Shown here piece after piece: positions 44,306-56,795 of a stretch of DNA of 64,000 bases (its first letter is position 1; each line of letters opens with the position of its first letter). The notes under the pieces were generated by a model that made no database searches, was not told the origin of the DNA, and saw only the letters and a program-made list of their open reading frames with translations. Source of the stretch: Suillus spraguei (Eukaryota > Basidiomycota > Agaricomycetes > Boletales > Suillaceae); NCBI GenBank assembly GCA_016800925.1, contig JABCPU010000240.1, forward strand, positions 40,830 through 104,829. Reading direction: 5' to 3'. The position numbers were made by a program, and so were the translations under genes.

Positions 44306-46115
44306 CTAATCAGCTGCACCTCCCTTCAATTTGATAAGCTCGATTTCGAGCTGAAGAGCGGCTTTTCGCTCAGCATGAACCTTAGCTTGAGCTTCGAGAA
44401 CTTGAAGCTCAAGAATCTTGGACTCTTGACAGCGCTGATGTATGACGATGGCCTCATTGCGTTCAAGGTCAGCTTTCTCACGTTGGAAGTCAAGGTCACG
44501 TTCCTGACGGAGAGCGTTGACCTTGGCAATCTTGTACTCTGATGCCGCCGCCTTTGCAGTATAGACATATGACATGTTGTTAGTTAGCGCCTCAACTTGC
44601 CCACGGACACTCCCAACCTCCGACCCAATATTCTTCCCGAGAGATTTTTTTGCAGTGCTATCTTTGAGCGTGGTGCTCAGTTGGCGTGAGGAGGAAGACA
44701 GCGATGAAAATCCTGAGGATGTAGAGCGTGTCACTGCCTTCATGGACAACGATGCAATGGATGATGGCGATTTTGGTGAGCGTATGGGTCCATGGCCCAT
44801 CACACGACTGACATGGCTTTTGAACGTTCCATAAGATGAGTGGTTGCGGGTGTGCGTAGGAGGTGGTGAGGGGGAAGACAGTGGGTGTTTGTTAGAGAGG
44901 GACCGGGGTGCTTCTTCATGCTCTACATCCTCATTTTCGTCGTAATCGAGCTCGTCACCCATGGCGAAGTCGTCAATGACAGGGTCCGTGGTATCATAGG
45001 GTAGGTCAACATTGCACAAAGGGTTGGTGAGAGGATGGCCTTCGAGGGGGTTAGCCGGAGGACGGTCTTCGAGAGGGTTAGCAGGAGGACAGTCTTCGAG
45101 AGGGTTAGCAGGAGGACGGTCTTCAAGAGGGTAAGCAGGAGGACGGTCTTCGAGAGGGTTAGCGGGAGGATGGTCTTCAAGAGGGTTAAGGGCATCATCA
45201 CGAGTGTTGGGAGCATCGTCAACCACGATCATTGAATCTTCAGTGTGATCAGGAGCAGGAGGGGGGGATGCTTTTCCTTTTCCTTTGCTCTTTTGTTGCG
45301 TCAGGGCTTTAAGGCCCCCTGCGCGATCCGTACCAGGAGCAGACGAGAAGGTTTTAGCAGCATACGCAGGGTTATCTCTCCAGATTTCATCGAGATCTTC
45401 ATACCACGGGAAATCATTTAAAACTTGCACTACAACTAATTTAGTTTCACTCAATTATTATTTTTAAAAAACGTACCTAGTAGATTCACTGCGGCACCAG
45501 GTTCATCCGGATTGACTCCAGCACCCGTCTGCTTGAAGCGTGCACGATGAGTCTTATACTTCCCCTTGAGACTGAATGTAGCACTTAGTATATACATAAA
45601 AAGGGGGGAGGAAGTGGGGGAGGAAGTAGATGAAAAACATACTAAGTGAGACGGTTGCCCACAGCCTGCGTGAACTTCATCTGATCCTCAGCATACATCA
45701 ACTGATACATCTCGTCCTTCTCAAATATCTGTTTGGCGATTACTGCGTGTATTTTGCCCTTGTCACTCCCAGAAGGAGGGCCGTCATCATGGTGAGATTT
45801 CCTTCCTTCATAAAATAATATCCGACGGTCGGCAGGATGGGTTCTGAGGTACGTCACGAGCGCAGATGTTCGATTGCAGTTTGGTGTCTCCCACCGGATC
45901 TTGCTGATACCACTGGTAGGAGTATCACTGTGAGATGTGGCAGCGCTGGCTGAGGTAGGAGCCACCCCACGTCCCCTTGTACCACGAGAAATCGCACCCC
46001 TTCCCCTAGTACCACGGACAGGTTGCATTTGGATAGCTATTGGTGGACTAGTGAGTGTTTGAGTTAGTGTCTGAAGTCGCTCTGAACGTCGTACTCGAGG
46101 GCGTACAGGAGGCAT
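44306..46115 (-). CDS. Harbinger partner protein (Myb/SANT-like DNA binding)
   Basis: Exons 46115-45643, 45571-45477 and 45423-44306 join in frame to 561 residues. RG-rich N-terminus, then a Myb/trihelix-like part (LVTYLRTHPADRR, KGKIHAVIAKQIF, NRLTYLKGKYKTHRARFKQTGAG), a block of 9-residue repeats of the NPLEDRPPA type (45025-45190), a Ser-rich part and a C-terminal coiled coil (about the last 110 residues, ERDLDFQREKADLERNE). In PIF/Harbinger elements this protein binds DNA and helps bring the transposase into the nucleus. Its gene converges on the transposase gene within the same element. Confidence 0.85.
45025..45190 (-). repeat. 27-bp coding minisatellite
   Basis: Six to seven units of about 27 bp (GGTTAGCAGGAGGACGGTCT core on the + strand) encode NPLEDRPPA with small variations. 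Confidence 0.9.
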
Positions 46116-46237
46116 GGTGTACGCATGGACCAAAGTTCGAATTCAGACTCCGCTCGTAGTCTGCCGACGTTCCGTAGAGTTCTGAAAGAATTTGACAACG
46201 TTTCAGAACCTTATATTTTTACTTTGAATCCCATTAA

Positions 46238-46743
46238 TAACTCCGTGTCCGGCGTTGTCGGCGGCTCATTAATGTAGGATGAGTTCGGCGGAGGGAAGCG
46301 GTCCATAGTACAAGGACGAAGGGGAGTTTGAAGGGGCAATGAAATTTGAAAACTTGACTCAGACTCTCATAATCAGTTAGATAAGGATGGCGAGTATTCT
46401 GGTGGTAGAAAACCAGCTGGTACCATGAGACAGTTCATTGTTTAGGCAGTCATTGCTCAAACGTTCGCGTTCGTGCTGGCGAGTGCCACGCTTGTTTTCG
46501 GGAGCTTTGTGGAACTGATTGGAGCTCAAGCGCTGAAGTATCTTTGGCCATGGAAGTTGTTCTGTTGATCTAGTTAGTATGTACGTAAGATAACAGAAAC
46601 CGCAAGCGAGTAAGTACTATAAGCCTGCATATGGGCTATCTCAAGTTGCGCCCTCATCACATGTTACACACACATGTAGGTTCATCAGGGGTTTCTATGA
46701 GGCTTTTAAACCTCCCTCCGACTATCTTCTACCCAAGGCTGAT
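46238..46743. other. Harbinger flank with an unassigned terminal exon
   Basis: 46238-46300 matches the minus strand at 24590-24650 (ACAACGCCGGACA). A possible last exon follows an acceptor at 46450: 46451-46569 reads AVIAQTFAFVLASATLVFG and ends in a stop; it looks like the tail of a membrane protein whose upstream exons are not found. 46570-46743 has nothing evident. Confidence 0.4.
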
Positions 46744-48834
46744 ATGACTACCTTCAGCTCATTCAGCGAGCCCACACTGGCCGTCGACAAACCCCTCACA
46801 TGGTGGAAAACGCTTTCGATCTTCTGCGACACGCTTTCCAGTACTGCCATAAGTAGATGTTGGCCTGCATTGATTGTCACTGGCATCTGGTCGTCCACAA
46901 TATGCGTACTCAACTACTACACGCATGGAAATTTGTCGATTCAGTCGACTCTTATCACTGTGTAGAGGACCCTCGGTCTCAGTAAGACCATCCTTGACTA
47001 ATTTTTCATCGCAGGTTTGGCACTGTCCTCGGTTTCATAATATCTTTTCGGACATCGTTCAGTTTCGAGCGTTATAATGAGGGCGCAAAACTCTTGTCTT
47101 GTATCGTGGTAAATTGCCGCATCTTTGCCCGGACCGTGTGGTTTCATATTCCAGGTGCACACGCTCTTATCTTCTTCATAGGGGTTGCTCAAACGGTACA
47201 GATAACGCTATTTCGAAGGATTATGATGGTCCGATCGCTAATGAAAAGGCCGACCATGATCCAACGAAGATCCACAAGGAATACGCTATGACCCTGATTG
47301 AGAAGAAGACGGTAGTGAATTTACTCGAGGCATATGCTATTGCCGTCAAGCACTACCTGCGAGGGGAAGAAGGAATTCACTATGAAGATCTGTACCCACT
47401 CGTTCCCTTCCTCTCTTCGCGCCACTACTCGTTCCCGGCCATTATCCCTTCTAAACATGACCAAATTCAGAGGCTACGCCGTAGACATACATATGACCCA
47501 GATCACGACAAATCGGAAATCTTCAGGGGCGCAACCGTTGAAACCCATGCATTAATGGAAATGCCCGGATCTTGTTCAAGACTTGAAAATCAATCATTTT
47601 GCTCGGACACCACCACCAAAACCATCGTACCGCCTTATGATGATCTAGAGTCTCTTCTACCTGCCGAATTACCTCCTAGCTATCGCTGGCGAGCAGCTTT
47701 TCCATTCCCGATCTTCTTTTGGGTATGGAGAATTATAAAGAAACATTTCTGTAAGCTTGGAGCAGACGAGGCGCATCAGAATTTTCGCCCCAGCAAAAAT
47801 AACGTTCCTCTAGAGATATCCCTATACTTGGTACGTACATCTCACCATGCACGGAAACTAACAAGACCTAATTTTTGAACCCTAAAGTCATCTTACATTT
47901 CCGCATTGCAAACCCGCAAGACCGTGGATAGCACGACCTTAAGTATGTTTTGCTGGACTTGTCCTCCATGTCACTGATAATTTTTCTCGCAGGTGTGCTT
48001 TGCACGACGCTAAATCAGCTCGTGGACGCTCTGACTGGGTTAGAAAGGATCCTTGCCACTCCGATTCCGTTTTCGTGCGTGATCACCGGACGATTGTTAC
48101 CTCTGGTTTCTAACTCTTTACTCAGTTACTCCTCGCACATATGGATGATTACAATGCTTTACTGTGCAGTTTTGGTATGCAGGGGTCTTTTCCCTCCTAC
48201 AGCTAGTTGATATCGTCATTAAATGTGACAGCCGTTCCAGCTATGGTCCACACTTAAATGGTTCACCATTCCAGCGGCTGTAATTGCTGTAAGACGCATT
48301 GCGCACTTCCTTGTGTCATCTTGTCTCACTCAACTACCAAGAAATTGGTTTTCTATGGCTTTCTTATGGCCGGGGAGGAAATTGAAAGTAAGTTCTGAAG
48401 TTAAGATGTTGCACTCATTCATTCATTCATTGCGTTGTCTTAGACCCGTTTGGTAAGTTGTCCTATTCCGAATGACCGATGCAATCTCACTGTCATATAT
48501 TTGATAGGCTATGACAAGAATGACTTGGTGCATTTTTTTTTGCATCTGTGGATGTATTTGCTCACTCAAGAACATAGAACATGGGATATTTAGTGGAGCA
48601 TATTATACGTAGGTCTCACTGCTGTCCGGGGAGTATTTTTCTCACTTCGTCCATCCAGGGAAGGAACTTCGTGCTATTACGATGACGGAGGCCCCAATCC
48701 CAGCGACATGGGCGTTCTCGCAAGAGAACAACTTTCTTCAGGTTGGTCAATATTCGAAGGACAATCCGGACCAAATGCCGGAGGCCTGGGTTCACAAGGG
48801 GAGGGAGGAGATTCTCAACGCTTTGCATGGGTAG
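46744..48834 (+). CDS. Bestrophin-like anion channel
   Basis: Twelve exons join without a stop to 503 residues: 46744-46961, 47015-47154, 47202-47830, 47888-47942, 47993-48074, 48126-48174, 48232-48288, 48342-48387, 48444-48452 (a 9-nt microexon), 48508-48527, 48578-48608 and 48659-48834. Family marks of fungal bestrophin/UPF0187: RTSFSFERYNEG, FARTVWFHIPD, AVKHYLRGEEGIHYEDLY, PLEISLYLSSYI, LNQLVDALTGLERIL, FYGFLMAGEEIENPFGYDKNDL and ATWAFSQENN. Four membrane helices are expected. Such proteins are chloride or bicarbonate channels at the plasma membrane or inner membranes. Exact frame closure at every intron argues for an active gene. Confidence 0.92.
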
Positions 48835-49778
48835 GTCGTGTGTTGTCACATTAACGCTAGTGATAGATTCACATCTCCGCACTAAAAAGTCTCACACCAT
48901 CTAACGGGGCCCGAAGATACCATGAAGTGAATTAGCAGAGAAGCCACGTCTTGGGGATCAGTAGTGTTTGTACTCATATCAGATGTCGATGAATGCCCGA
49001 GTTATTCGAAAGAAAGCTGCGTTGAATCTACCATGACGGGCTGTGTTGCGCCATGTGCCAGCTCAAACTTAAAGTACTATATGGTACTATATGGTGCTCA
49101 AGGCGATGACAGGGACCAACGATCTTCACAGCGCACAATGCTGGCGTTGGGCACTGTCTCCAACCAATAATTTTCACGGTCGGAGTTTAAATCAAGTTGA
49201 TGGTAAGTCTTCAAGTCAACGACTTTGATGATCACCAACAATTGACTACCATATGATCAGTACTTGCCACTTCTTCCACCCAACATGCCAAGGAAGCTGT
49301 GTGTCGCATACAACCTCAAGTTTTCTTATAAATGACGTTCGTCTATTGACCAGCCTGCTGATACCTGAGACAGATGAATCAGAGATGATGGATACGGCTG
49401 CCAGTACGAGATAGCCTATCGAATTTATCTAGCTCAACCCGCAATGGTTCACTTTGACAATTCAGGCCTTCATCGCCATTGTGGCCATAATCCCTGAAGA
49501 ATAGATTGATGGCACGGCCCAAATCACCTACCTAGGTGAAACTGCTTGTCACCAACACGTTGAAATGTTGATCAGTGGCCCGGGTAACATCTACGTACAG
49601 GAACTATATTAATACGTCTTCAAAATCATTTTGGAGTCATTGCCTCGCCTATTTTCGGGCGGTTCTGCATGCTTGCATATACAGCACTTGATGGTGGGAA
49701 GGGCCCTTAAATGCGGCTGTTATATAACAGATCGCCCTACATTCTCGACGACCTTCAGTTCAATATTGCCTTATCATA
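48835..49778. other. Intergenic, possible gene remnants
   Basis: No family recognised. ACTATATGGTACTATATGGT at 49075-49095 is a short tandem. Short open stretches (48964-49170) have no splice-consistent extension. Confidence 0.4.
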
Positions 49779-51364
49779 ATGTATACCACCGATGCGGAAG
49801 TGCAGCAAACTTGGTGAGTGATAGCCTGGCATAGATTGATCATGTATCCTGAATATTCACAGGTTGTTCTACATTTATGCCATTCTGGCAGGAAACAGTA
49901 CTAGAACTTAGTTTTATCCTTGACCTCAGGACGATGACACATTGTTCTAAATCTAGGTATACTAATTTACGACCACATAGTGACTCTACCACAAGAAGTC
50001 GCTTTTATTTGGCGTCGTCCGAAAGCACTGTCTGCAATATTATTTCTGCTCAATCGCTATGTCGCTCTCCTCAGCAATATCTGCAGCTTAGTGACGGATT
50101 TTATTCCTGATTCAGATGAGGTTCTACAATTTCGTTATGCATGTACTCAAATTGGCATGCTTATAGCTTATTTCTATAGAGGTTTGTTTCACTCCGGTCC
50201 TTGAATATGTATGGTTCGCTCAACAAAGACTTAGCTGTTCGAAATATTTACTGTACAGAGAACTGGCCATCATCATCCAAGCAATGGTTGTCTGCAGTAA
50301 GTAGAAGTTAACTTCATTGCAAGAAAATCACGTACTGAAAGTTTCAGTCATAATGGCCATTCGCACTTATGCTCTCTACGGCTGTAGCAAGCGTCTGCTT
50401 ACTTGGATGGTGATCGTCATGACCGCTCTTGCGATAGTAGCTTGTGTGCGTTTTTATTAAAAAGACATTAGACCCTAGAGTCTATTGATCGTTTCTAGGC
50501 GGGCACTTTTGGGCAATCTTCAGGTGATGTGAAAATATTGCAAGAAGTTGGCTGCAATGCAGCAATTTCAAAAATGGTGTATGTCGTGTTATCCCCGTCC
50601 TATGCACCTGCTCAAAGGTTGTTGCAGAGCAGCTCGTCAGTGAATTCCAAGTTACACTTGTATGCAACTTGATGTCATGACCTTGTCCACAGGAATCGGG
50701 CTGGCATGGGTGGCGTTGTGTGTCTTCGATTTATTCATCTTCGTCCTGACAATGTACAGGACGTACAAAATCAACAGTTTGCTGCGGTTATCTTTGATCA
50801 CCGGGAAAGATATTATTGATGTCATATTTCGTGATGGTAAATCTTTCGGCGTATCTATGTTACGAATGCTGAATCACACGAACGCAGGCGCGATGTTTTT
50901 CGGGTGAGGTTGCTTGCGATATTGTGATTTGATTGATTCTGACCTGCATTCCTCCAGCGTGATGACGCTATTCAATATAACGAACATCTTGACATTCTAC
51001 GTGAGTCGCCATGAATACTGATCGGTGTCACAAAACGCTCACAGCTTCAATCAGATTGGTCCAGTGAGCATACGAACCCTGCACCTTGTATTTAGTTTGA
51101 CTGTTTCCTGATGATTGGCAAGGTCGGCCTCAGAGGCAGTCTTGCCACGTTCACTAGCTGGTGAGTGGTTAATGATAAACATGGACGATCCTAAAGATGA
51201 ACTTTAGCATGTCCGTTACCCTCATATCTCGACTGATGCTTAACCTGCATCAGACTATTGACACTGGCATTTTCTCCACTCCCGCCCAAGATGATGGCCC
51301 CAGCCTCCCTATCCTCACCACTAGGGTCGATGTAGAGTCTACGGTTTCCTCTCACTATTGGTAG
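49779..51364 (+). CDS. DUF6533 multi-pass membrane protein
   Basis: Starts MYTTDAEVQQTW; the first three exons (49779-49813, 49863-49897, 49957-50120) join in frame to give ILIYDHIVTLPQEVAFIWRR then PKALSAILFLLNRYVALL, the DUF6533 signature (YDHxxTLxxEVxxIW, RYxxLL). Later exons: CSKYLLYREL and AMVVCIIMAIRTYALY, VMTALAIVAC, a region GIGLAWVALCVFDLFIF, then IIDVIFRDGAMFFGVM (two short introns), ILTFYI and TLISRLMLNLH, ending HYW-stop at 51362-51364. About seven helices in a GPCR-like arrangement, typical of a large basidiomycete family with no proven role. The join at 50121-50256 and the piece at 51055-51140 are not settled, so damage there cannot be excluded. Confidence 0.75.
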
Positions 51365-54186
51365 ACTGGTATTGGATTCTGTGTCTGGATGCAAAGTTGT
51401 GGAGATTCTTATTGGGGGCGGAAAACTGTTGTTGTAGTCTTTTCCTTGAACACAGTACTGCCGGTACCGCGCCGGCGGTCATGAGCGCTTAACGCATGTA
51501 TAAACATCATTTTTAGATGTGCCCTTGGTAAATATGCTATTGCCTAATTATCCTGTATGCGCTCGTCCCTAATGCAATGCTATCCCTGTATAATCAAATG
51601 TATAATCCGCGACCTCTTGTCTGTTGACGGTTATTGTTGTGCTTTTTATTGCTTCCTTTCACATACTTATGTGCATTCACTAGAGATTGCTGTCTTACAC
51701 ATATCAAAACTACGTCATTAATTCCCTCTATTTCAGCGCATCGAAGCCTTTTCTGTATACGAACTCATTCTATGCCTCTTCGTTCGGTTTCGTTGCTCAG
51801 CGCATTGATAAGGCGCCGGGTCCACAAGGTCACTTCCTCGGCACCTTTCACTTTGCTCACCCTCAATCTGTGTCGCTCATGTGCTTCATCGTCTCATTAT
51901 TCGCCGCTTGAATAGCTAATCTGTCAAACTCAAAGGTGGGTTGCTCAACGTACGAGTTTGCTAAGATTTTGCTAAGATTTTCGATCTCCAGGTCATCAGC
52001 ACGAAAAAAATCTCCATGTTTTTCCACACACGGCAGGCATATCTATGTTAATCAAATTTGACTCAAGACAACGATGTCTTTCAGCCATGTGAGTCTTATC
52101 ATCCTCCACACCTCAGTGCAGACCTCATATACTACTCCAACACCTCGGCCAGGCCAACCTGTATAACTGAGGAGGCGGGCTACCAACATTCTTGATAATC
52201 CTCCACGGTTTTTGATAACGAGAAAGCTGAGAGGGCAATAATCTATGGGACATAATAGCAGCAACTTTATTTTGAAGACAGTCGAAGAGTTCACAAACGA
52301 CATACGAGTGGAACATGGAGGTTGAATGTTCATAGTCCACTTACCTTTATCTTGTAAGTTCGTGTTTTCAGCCAGCAGGCGCAGCTGCCTTCGACACTTT
52401 TACCGGTTTCTGAAGGGCGATAATGAATTTTGCATATTCAGTCAGTCGTTACGACAGTATATCCCACATACGCCCTCCATGCGAGCATCGTAACCTTCAG
52501 GTTGAGTTTCCAGTGCCATATCCTACTCCGGTACAAGGTGCATTGTTGTGCGTCTGTTCTTTAAGTGCCAATCAAATTATACACATGGACTCTATTCTAC
52601 GCAGCCACCACCTGGTTACTCCATGCCATCGATGGTGAATCATGTTCCTTGTTATCGCTTTGTAAGCTGACCTATCCACTCAGAATTACACGGTGCACGG
52701 CGACCGCTGCAGGATCGGCTGCTCCCTTATCGTCTCTCGCCAGCGAAACACGCCCACCAAGTCACGCAGCATCATCACCATCAGGTTCCGCCATCCACAC
52801 TAGTACCAACATTCCCACCATCTCCACCTACTCCTGCCACAAACGTTTTAAGTCGCGCCCTCTCTCTCGCCTCACGCAAGTTCTTTGGCACATCGACCCC
52901 CAAATTACCTACCTCTCCTGTCTGCAATCACTACGGCAGCTCTTCGTCCACAACTCATTCTCTAGATTCCCTCTGAACCAATGAAAGATGAACTTCTTGC
53001 AGAAGAAAGATTTCCTCGTGCATTGGGCCGATGAGATGTATGGGTGTCAAGGCTATGCCTCAGAGCATGTGTCCCCTGCCCTCTTATACGCTAGGTTAAC
53101 TTCTTTGCACCATAACTCGTAAAGAATTCCTCGACTGAGCAACAGCCCCAGATGAGTCATACGATGAATTGCTCTAGTATCTGTACGCACTGCGAGGTAA
53201 CCTTTAGATTGAGAATTCTTTTGTGAAAGAGGACCCTGCTACCATCGCAATTTGTGCGGCCTTTGTTTGTGATGTGTACCAACTTGAAACTGACGACGCA
53301 TTAGGGATCATGCGAATGAAGCTCTGTCTCATTCGGTATCGCGCACGCATGGGGATAAACGACAGAGCGGTTACATGCGCTTGCTGATTAGAATCTCGTG
53401 GACGCCTACGCCTACCTATTAAGTATATTTGAGACCCTTGGGAGAGCGAGTTCTTGGACGGTAGGAAGAAAACTACTACCGCGAGTATGAGGATTCGTTT
53501 GCGGGTGAAGTTGAAACATAAGGACACCTTGGACACGTTTAGGGCTCTTCCATCTCCCGACTATAGTTCGGGTTGGGTCGTTTCAGGCCATGGTAAAAGT
53601 CGTACCATATCTCTCAGTGCGCTCTTTCGTGGAACGACTAACTTGGCCCAGTGAGCACGGGCATAATGCTCAACATTAATTCCACACTTGAAAGTAAGCG
53701 TTGTGGCTGACGAAATCTTTACCGGCAGGACTATCACGCGGAGGTATATACTAACTTCCCACTGCAGCCGCTTTCAATGACTGACTTGTCAATCATATTT
53801 CACGTTCGTCCTTGGTGGAGAGCATACTTTCTGCGTATCCTTCCTGTGCCAGAGTGTCCGAGTTCCCTTTTGAGCTGTTGTGGCTACACGGTCGTATCAA
53901 TAGACGAGGTGAGTAGATTGGTATAAGCGTTTATGAACTACTTCAGGACCGCCCTTTTCCATCCCCTGATGGCGTGCACACAGCAGTGCATCCAAACGCT
54001 ATTGCAATCGCGCCTCAACCGAACTGCTTTCTGTTCATTCATATCCGCTGTGAGGCAGCCTTACAATTGATTATCGAGCGTTGCATATGAATGGGGGTTG
54101 TTAATCATCAGATTCGCTGAGTTACTCGCACTTCCGATTTCAACAGCAATCGATGAAGACTAGGTAAGGCAAGCCACCATACTCCG
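51365..54186. other. Gene remnants and repeats, no intact gene recognised
   Basis: 51780-51920 repeats 24440-24600 inverted. 52565-52984 is a 139-codon Ser/Thr-rich frame. 53520-53655 reads FRALPSPDYSSGWVVSGHGKSRT, weakly like a nucleotide-binding loop but without the first Gly of Walker A; 53775-53910 (MTDLSIIFHVRPWW) may be a following exon. Together 52980-54070 could be one decayed gene of a large Agaricomycete family; the evidence is thin. Confidence 0.35.
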
Positions 54187-55393
54187 TTACAGCGATTGTA
54201 ATAAAACTATAAATTCGGACCAAACTACTGTATTGTATGTGCCAGAAGGAAGTGATCGTAAGCATATAAGTACAATCGTTGTAAGACGTGTATGACCGTA
54301 TAACAAGAGCGCGAGAAAGGGACTCTTCTCTTGCCATTTCCCCTCAAAAATGGGCAGCAAAATCACCATAAATGAAGTTGCTATCTCAATGGAAGCCGAC
54401 CACCACAAACACCGCTGTACGGACGTTGGAAAAAATAAATTCCAGGCTAGGCAATATATCCCTGCAAACACCATCCCACTGATGATTCCAATGATGACTG
54501 CGATCTGTTTCAGACAAGTCGCCTCACTAGACCGTCGGATCCCGAATTTAGATAGTAGAGACTGAAAGCTTGATGTCACAGGTGGGCTATATCCCTTGCT
54601 ACATAGAATGCAGTAAATCAGACCAAGTTCTGCCAGGAATATTGATGACAATGACGTACTCGTTGGCTAAGCTGTCACGTGGAGGAGGAGCAGTTGCCCC
54701 AGAGTTCCAATGAATAATATGAGGACGTCGTACATCCGTAGGCTTGTTCAACCACAAGCCGTACGCAATGCAGGTCACGACAGCCACACCCAGGTGTCAA
54801 TTTCAAGCAGTGTTACTGGGAGATGCTGAGCGAGACGGGCGGCGAACTGGGTGATGAACCAGACCAGCTGAAGAACAGCGACGCATTTTGATAGCATGTC
54901 ACCCTCACTTCGATCTTTTATATCTGCCTCAGGGATGTCCACGGATCCCTCACGAGCAAACTGCAGGAGTTCGTCGGGTGTAAGAGTGGTTCGTGGCTCG
55001 CCATCGACATAGAGTACAAATCCACCCATGCACGCAAAGAATCCGTGCGTCAGTGTCCATCCTGTCGAGGCATTAGTTTAATGTTAGTTTTTGCCTGAAT
55101 TAAGGTCAGAAATATTGCCATGCAGCCCAGGCGACCATGATTTCAGGGGCACAAAACACCAAAAGCATGAGGAGCAGACGATCAAAGGTGATGACAATTA
55201 TCCCCTGATCCTCATCTGGAATGTCCGGGTGGATGGCATTCCATGTGCACGCTATCAAAGTTAAGCCACAGTTCAAGAGAATGTCCCACAAGGTTCTTGG
55301 GTTGCCGCAGGATGGAGAGTCGCTGGCATCGAATGCCAGGATATTGGTATCGTTAAGATTCGAGAGTGAAGCGCGAAGAAGATCATCATAAAG
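54187..55393 (-). pseudogene. Multi-TM membrane protein, same family (copy 3), broken
   Basis: Recognisable exons: exon 1 (TLWDILLNCGLTLIACTW), exon 2 (THGFFACMGGFVLYVDGEP, DRSEGDMLSK) and exon 3 after the same intron position (SPPVTSSFQS, IYCLAWN, LRSLPSGTY). Lesions: the signal peptide part is deleted and frame-shifted just after the ATG pair at 55384-55389; exon 1 runs into TGA soon after AAWQYF; one C is missing in EIDT (about 54797), shifting the rest of exon 2; and the terminal FIPHL and stop are lost by a small deletion. It lies 550 bp downstream of the intact DUF2470 gene on the same strand. Confidence 0.85.
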
Positions 55394-55942
55394 TTGAGGG
55401 TAATGATGATAGCATCTGTTCTCTCTTTTTATGGGTGCAGCCATGTGTTAATTCATGCATTAAGCCAGGTTCAAGCGCTGACGCTAATGTACAGGTGCAT
55501 GCATCGAGGCCATCATCCATCGCCGGGGAATCTGAATATGCGGTGTCGTGGTACATGCCTAATGTGATAAGTCTCACGATGAGACGCAAGATGGATTTGG
55601 ATAACATCATCATTGTCTAGTAGCCATATGGAATGCAGAATATACAACTCTCACCATATGCATGTCCCGTGACTCCGAGTCTCATGTCCTTCGGACTGAG
55701 TCGAGATACGCGTACGGATCAATGGTTATGGTCTTACATCTACGTTTCTGGTGGTTAGCACCGAGGTGGAAGAATTAATTGAAGCCCATTGAGAATTCTG
55801 AATCCTGAAAACGAATATTCAGATTGTCGCAACTGCAGACCTGAGTGGAACGCCTAAAATATTAAAGTACACCGGTGTCATCATATAAGAACAAGAGCCA
55901 GCATGTACAATCAACTTGCAAAACAAGCGCGCAGAAGGTCGA
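55394..55942. other. Promoter region of TM copy 3 and spacer
   Basis: TATA-like CATAAAAAG (55426-55433, minus) and the family's upstream stretch (55480-55620). 55800-55850 holds AATCCTGAAAACGAATATTC, similar to 9845-9885 after the other DUF2470 copy. No gene. Confidence 0.5.
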
Positions 55943-56795
55943 TTACTCAACCTTCATGACGCTTTCAATGCGTTTCTGCTGAATGCGTCTTTTGAGGTCC
56001 ATGCACACCGGGTATCCAAATATCATCGTACAGCCAACATAAGCAGCCTGAGTACAAAGTTAAAACGTGAGGCTCGGAAAGATGTGAGACAGACACACCG
56101 TCACTATAGCGCCCTTTACATAGTGCCTGCAAAGTGACCAGGTATAAAGTGCTTCAGCCCCATGAGCGGTGCAGAATATTGCGCAAGCAGTTTGGAAGGA
56201 AAGACCGAGACCAGTGGTGTTCCTAAACGCGTGCGCTGGGGAGAAGAATGCATCCATAGTGGTGATAGGTATGGAGAGGAATGTAGTGCCGGGCGGTGGT
56301 GGTGAAAGGAAATAGAAGTATGTGAACAACGCGATTCCTACGATGGCAGTTGTGCGAGGAATCTGGAATGTGGTTATTTGGGGAGCTTTGAGCTATAGTA
56401 CATGGATATACATGTAATTGTCAGAGACAAGATTAACTGAAAACTTTCAAACGCACCATACCAAGACCTTCCTGAGCCTCTGCCTTCATACTCAGAAGCC
56501 GGGGTTTGACGTCCTCGTATCCTGAAAGTGGTGGGTCAAATGACACCCGGGTCGTATTTGATTGTCCGGACTTGAGCTTATACACAAGTGTCATACACTG
56601 GTGGATTCTTCAACGCCAGCGAGCGTAGGTCATCCATTTTCCTGGGCCTACCTTGGAGTCAATGCTAGACATCTCAGCCGTGAGCACGTTGCCCTCAACT
56701 TTCCCGAAATATTTGACATATGCAACTAATGTATCGGGATGGTTCTTCATGTACATGCACAGGAAGCGAGACTTTGAAGCGACCGGGTCCGACAT
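55943..56795 (-). CDS. DUF2470 domain membrane protein
   Basis: Exons 56795-56652, 56597-56457, 56392-56120 and 56047-55943 join in frame to 220 residues. N-terminal DUF2470 domain: MYMKNHPDTLVAYVKYFGKV, AEMSSID, TRVSFDPPLSGYEDVKPRL, SMKAEAQEGLGM. The C-terminal half has three likely helices (TTAIVGIALFTYFYFL, SFQTACAIFCTAHGAEAL, AAYVGCTMIFGYP) and a basic tail (DLKRRIQQKR). DUF2470 domains occur alone or at the end of heme-oxygenase or flavin-binding-like proteins; the role of the stand-alone fungal form is not known to me. CTTTATAAC about 50 bp before the ATG is a likely TATA box. The copy at 8900-9734 is broken; fragments are at 6323 and near 35000. Confidence 0.85.

Larger units (their letters stand above)
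42291..46232 (+). mobile_element. Complete PIF/Harbinger DNA transposon, 3.94 kb
   Basis: ATTAA is duplicated at 42286-42290 and 46233-46237. Terminal inverted repeats: GGGTATTCAAAGTAAAAT at the left and GGGATTCAAAGTAAAAAT as reverse complement at the right. Subterminal GGTTCTGAAACG-type motifs repeat four or five times at the left (42310-42380) and again at the right (46190-46210), likely transposase sites. It carries the two genes usual for the superfamily, divergent in end position but converging: DDE nuclease (+) and Myb/SANT-like partner (-). Both frames appear intact, so it may be autonomous. Confidence 0.95.

Noticed and set aside
45020..45195. Regular 27-bp repeats as a CRISPR-like array
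   Set aside because: Units are adjacent without unique spacers, coding, and the context is eukaryotic.
44574..45235. Plus-strand frames over the Harbinger partner gene, including an RRTVFERVS repeat
   Set aside because: Antisense of the NPLEDRPPA repeat; the minus-strand frame is spliced, longer and matches the partner-protein layout.
53520..53655. Possible P-loop ATPase exon (VVSGHGKSRT)
   Set aside because: Lacks the first Gly of the Walker A motif, and no Walker B or flanking domain was found.
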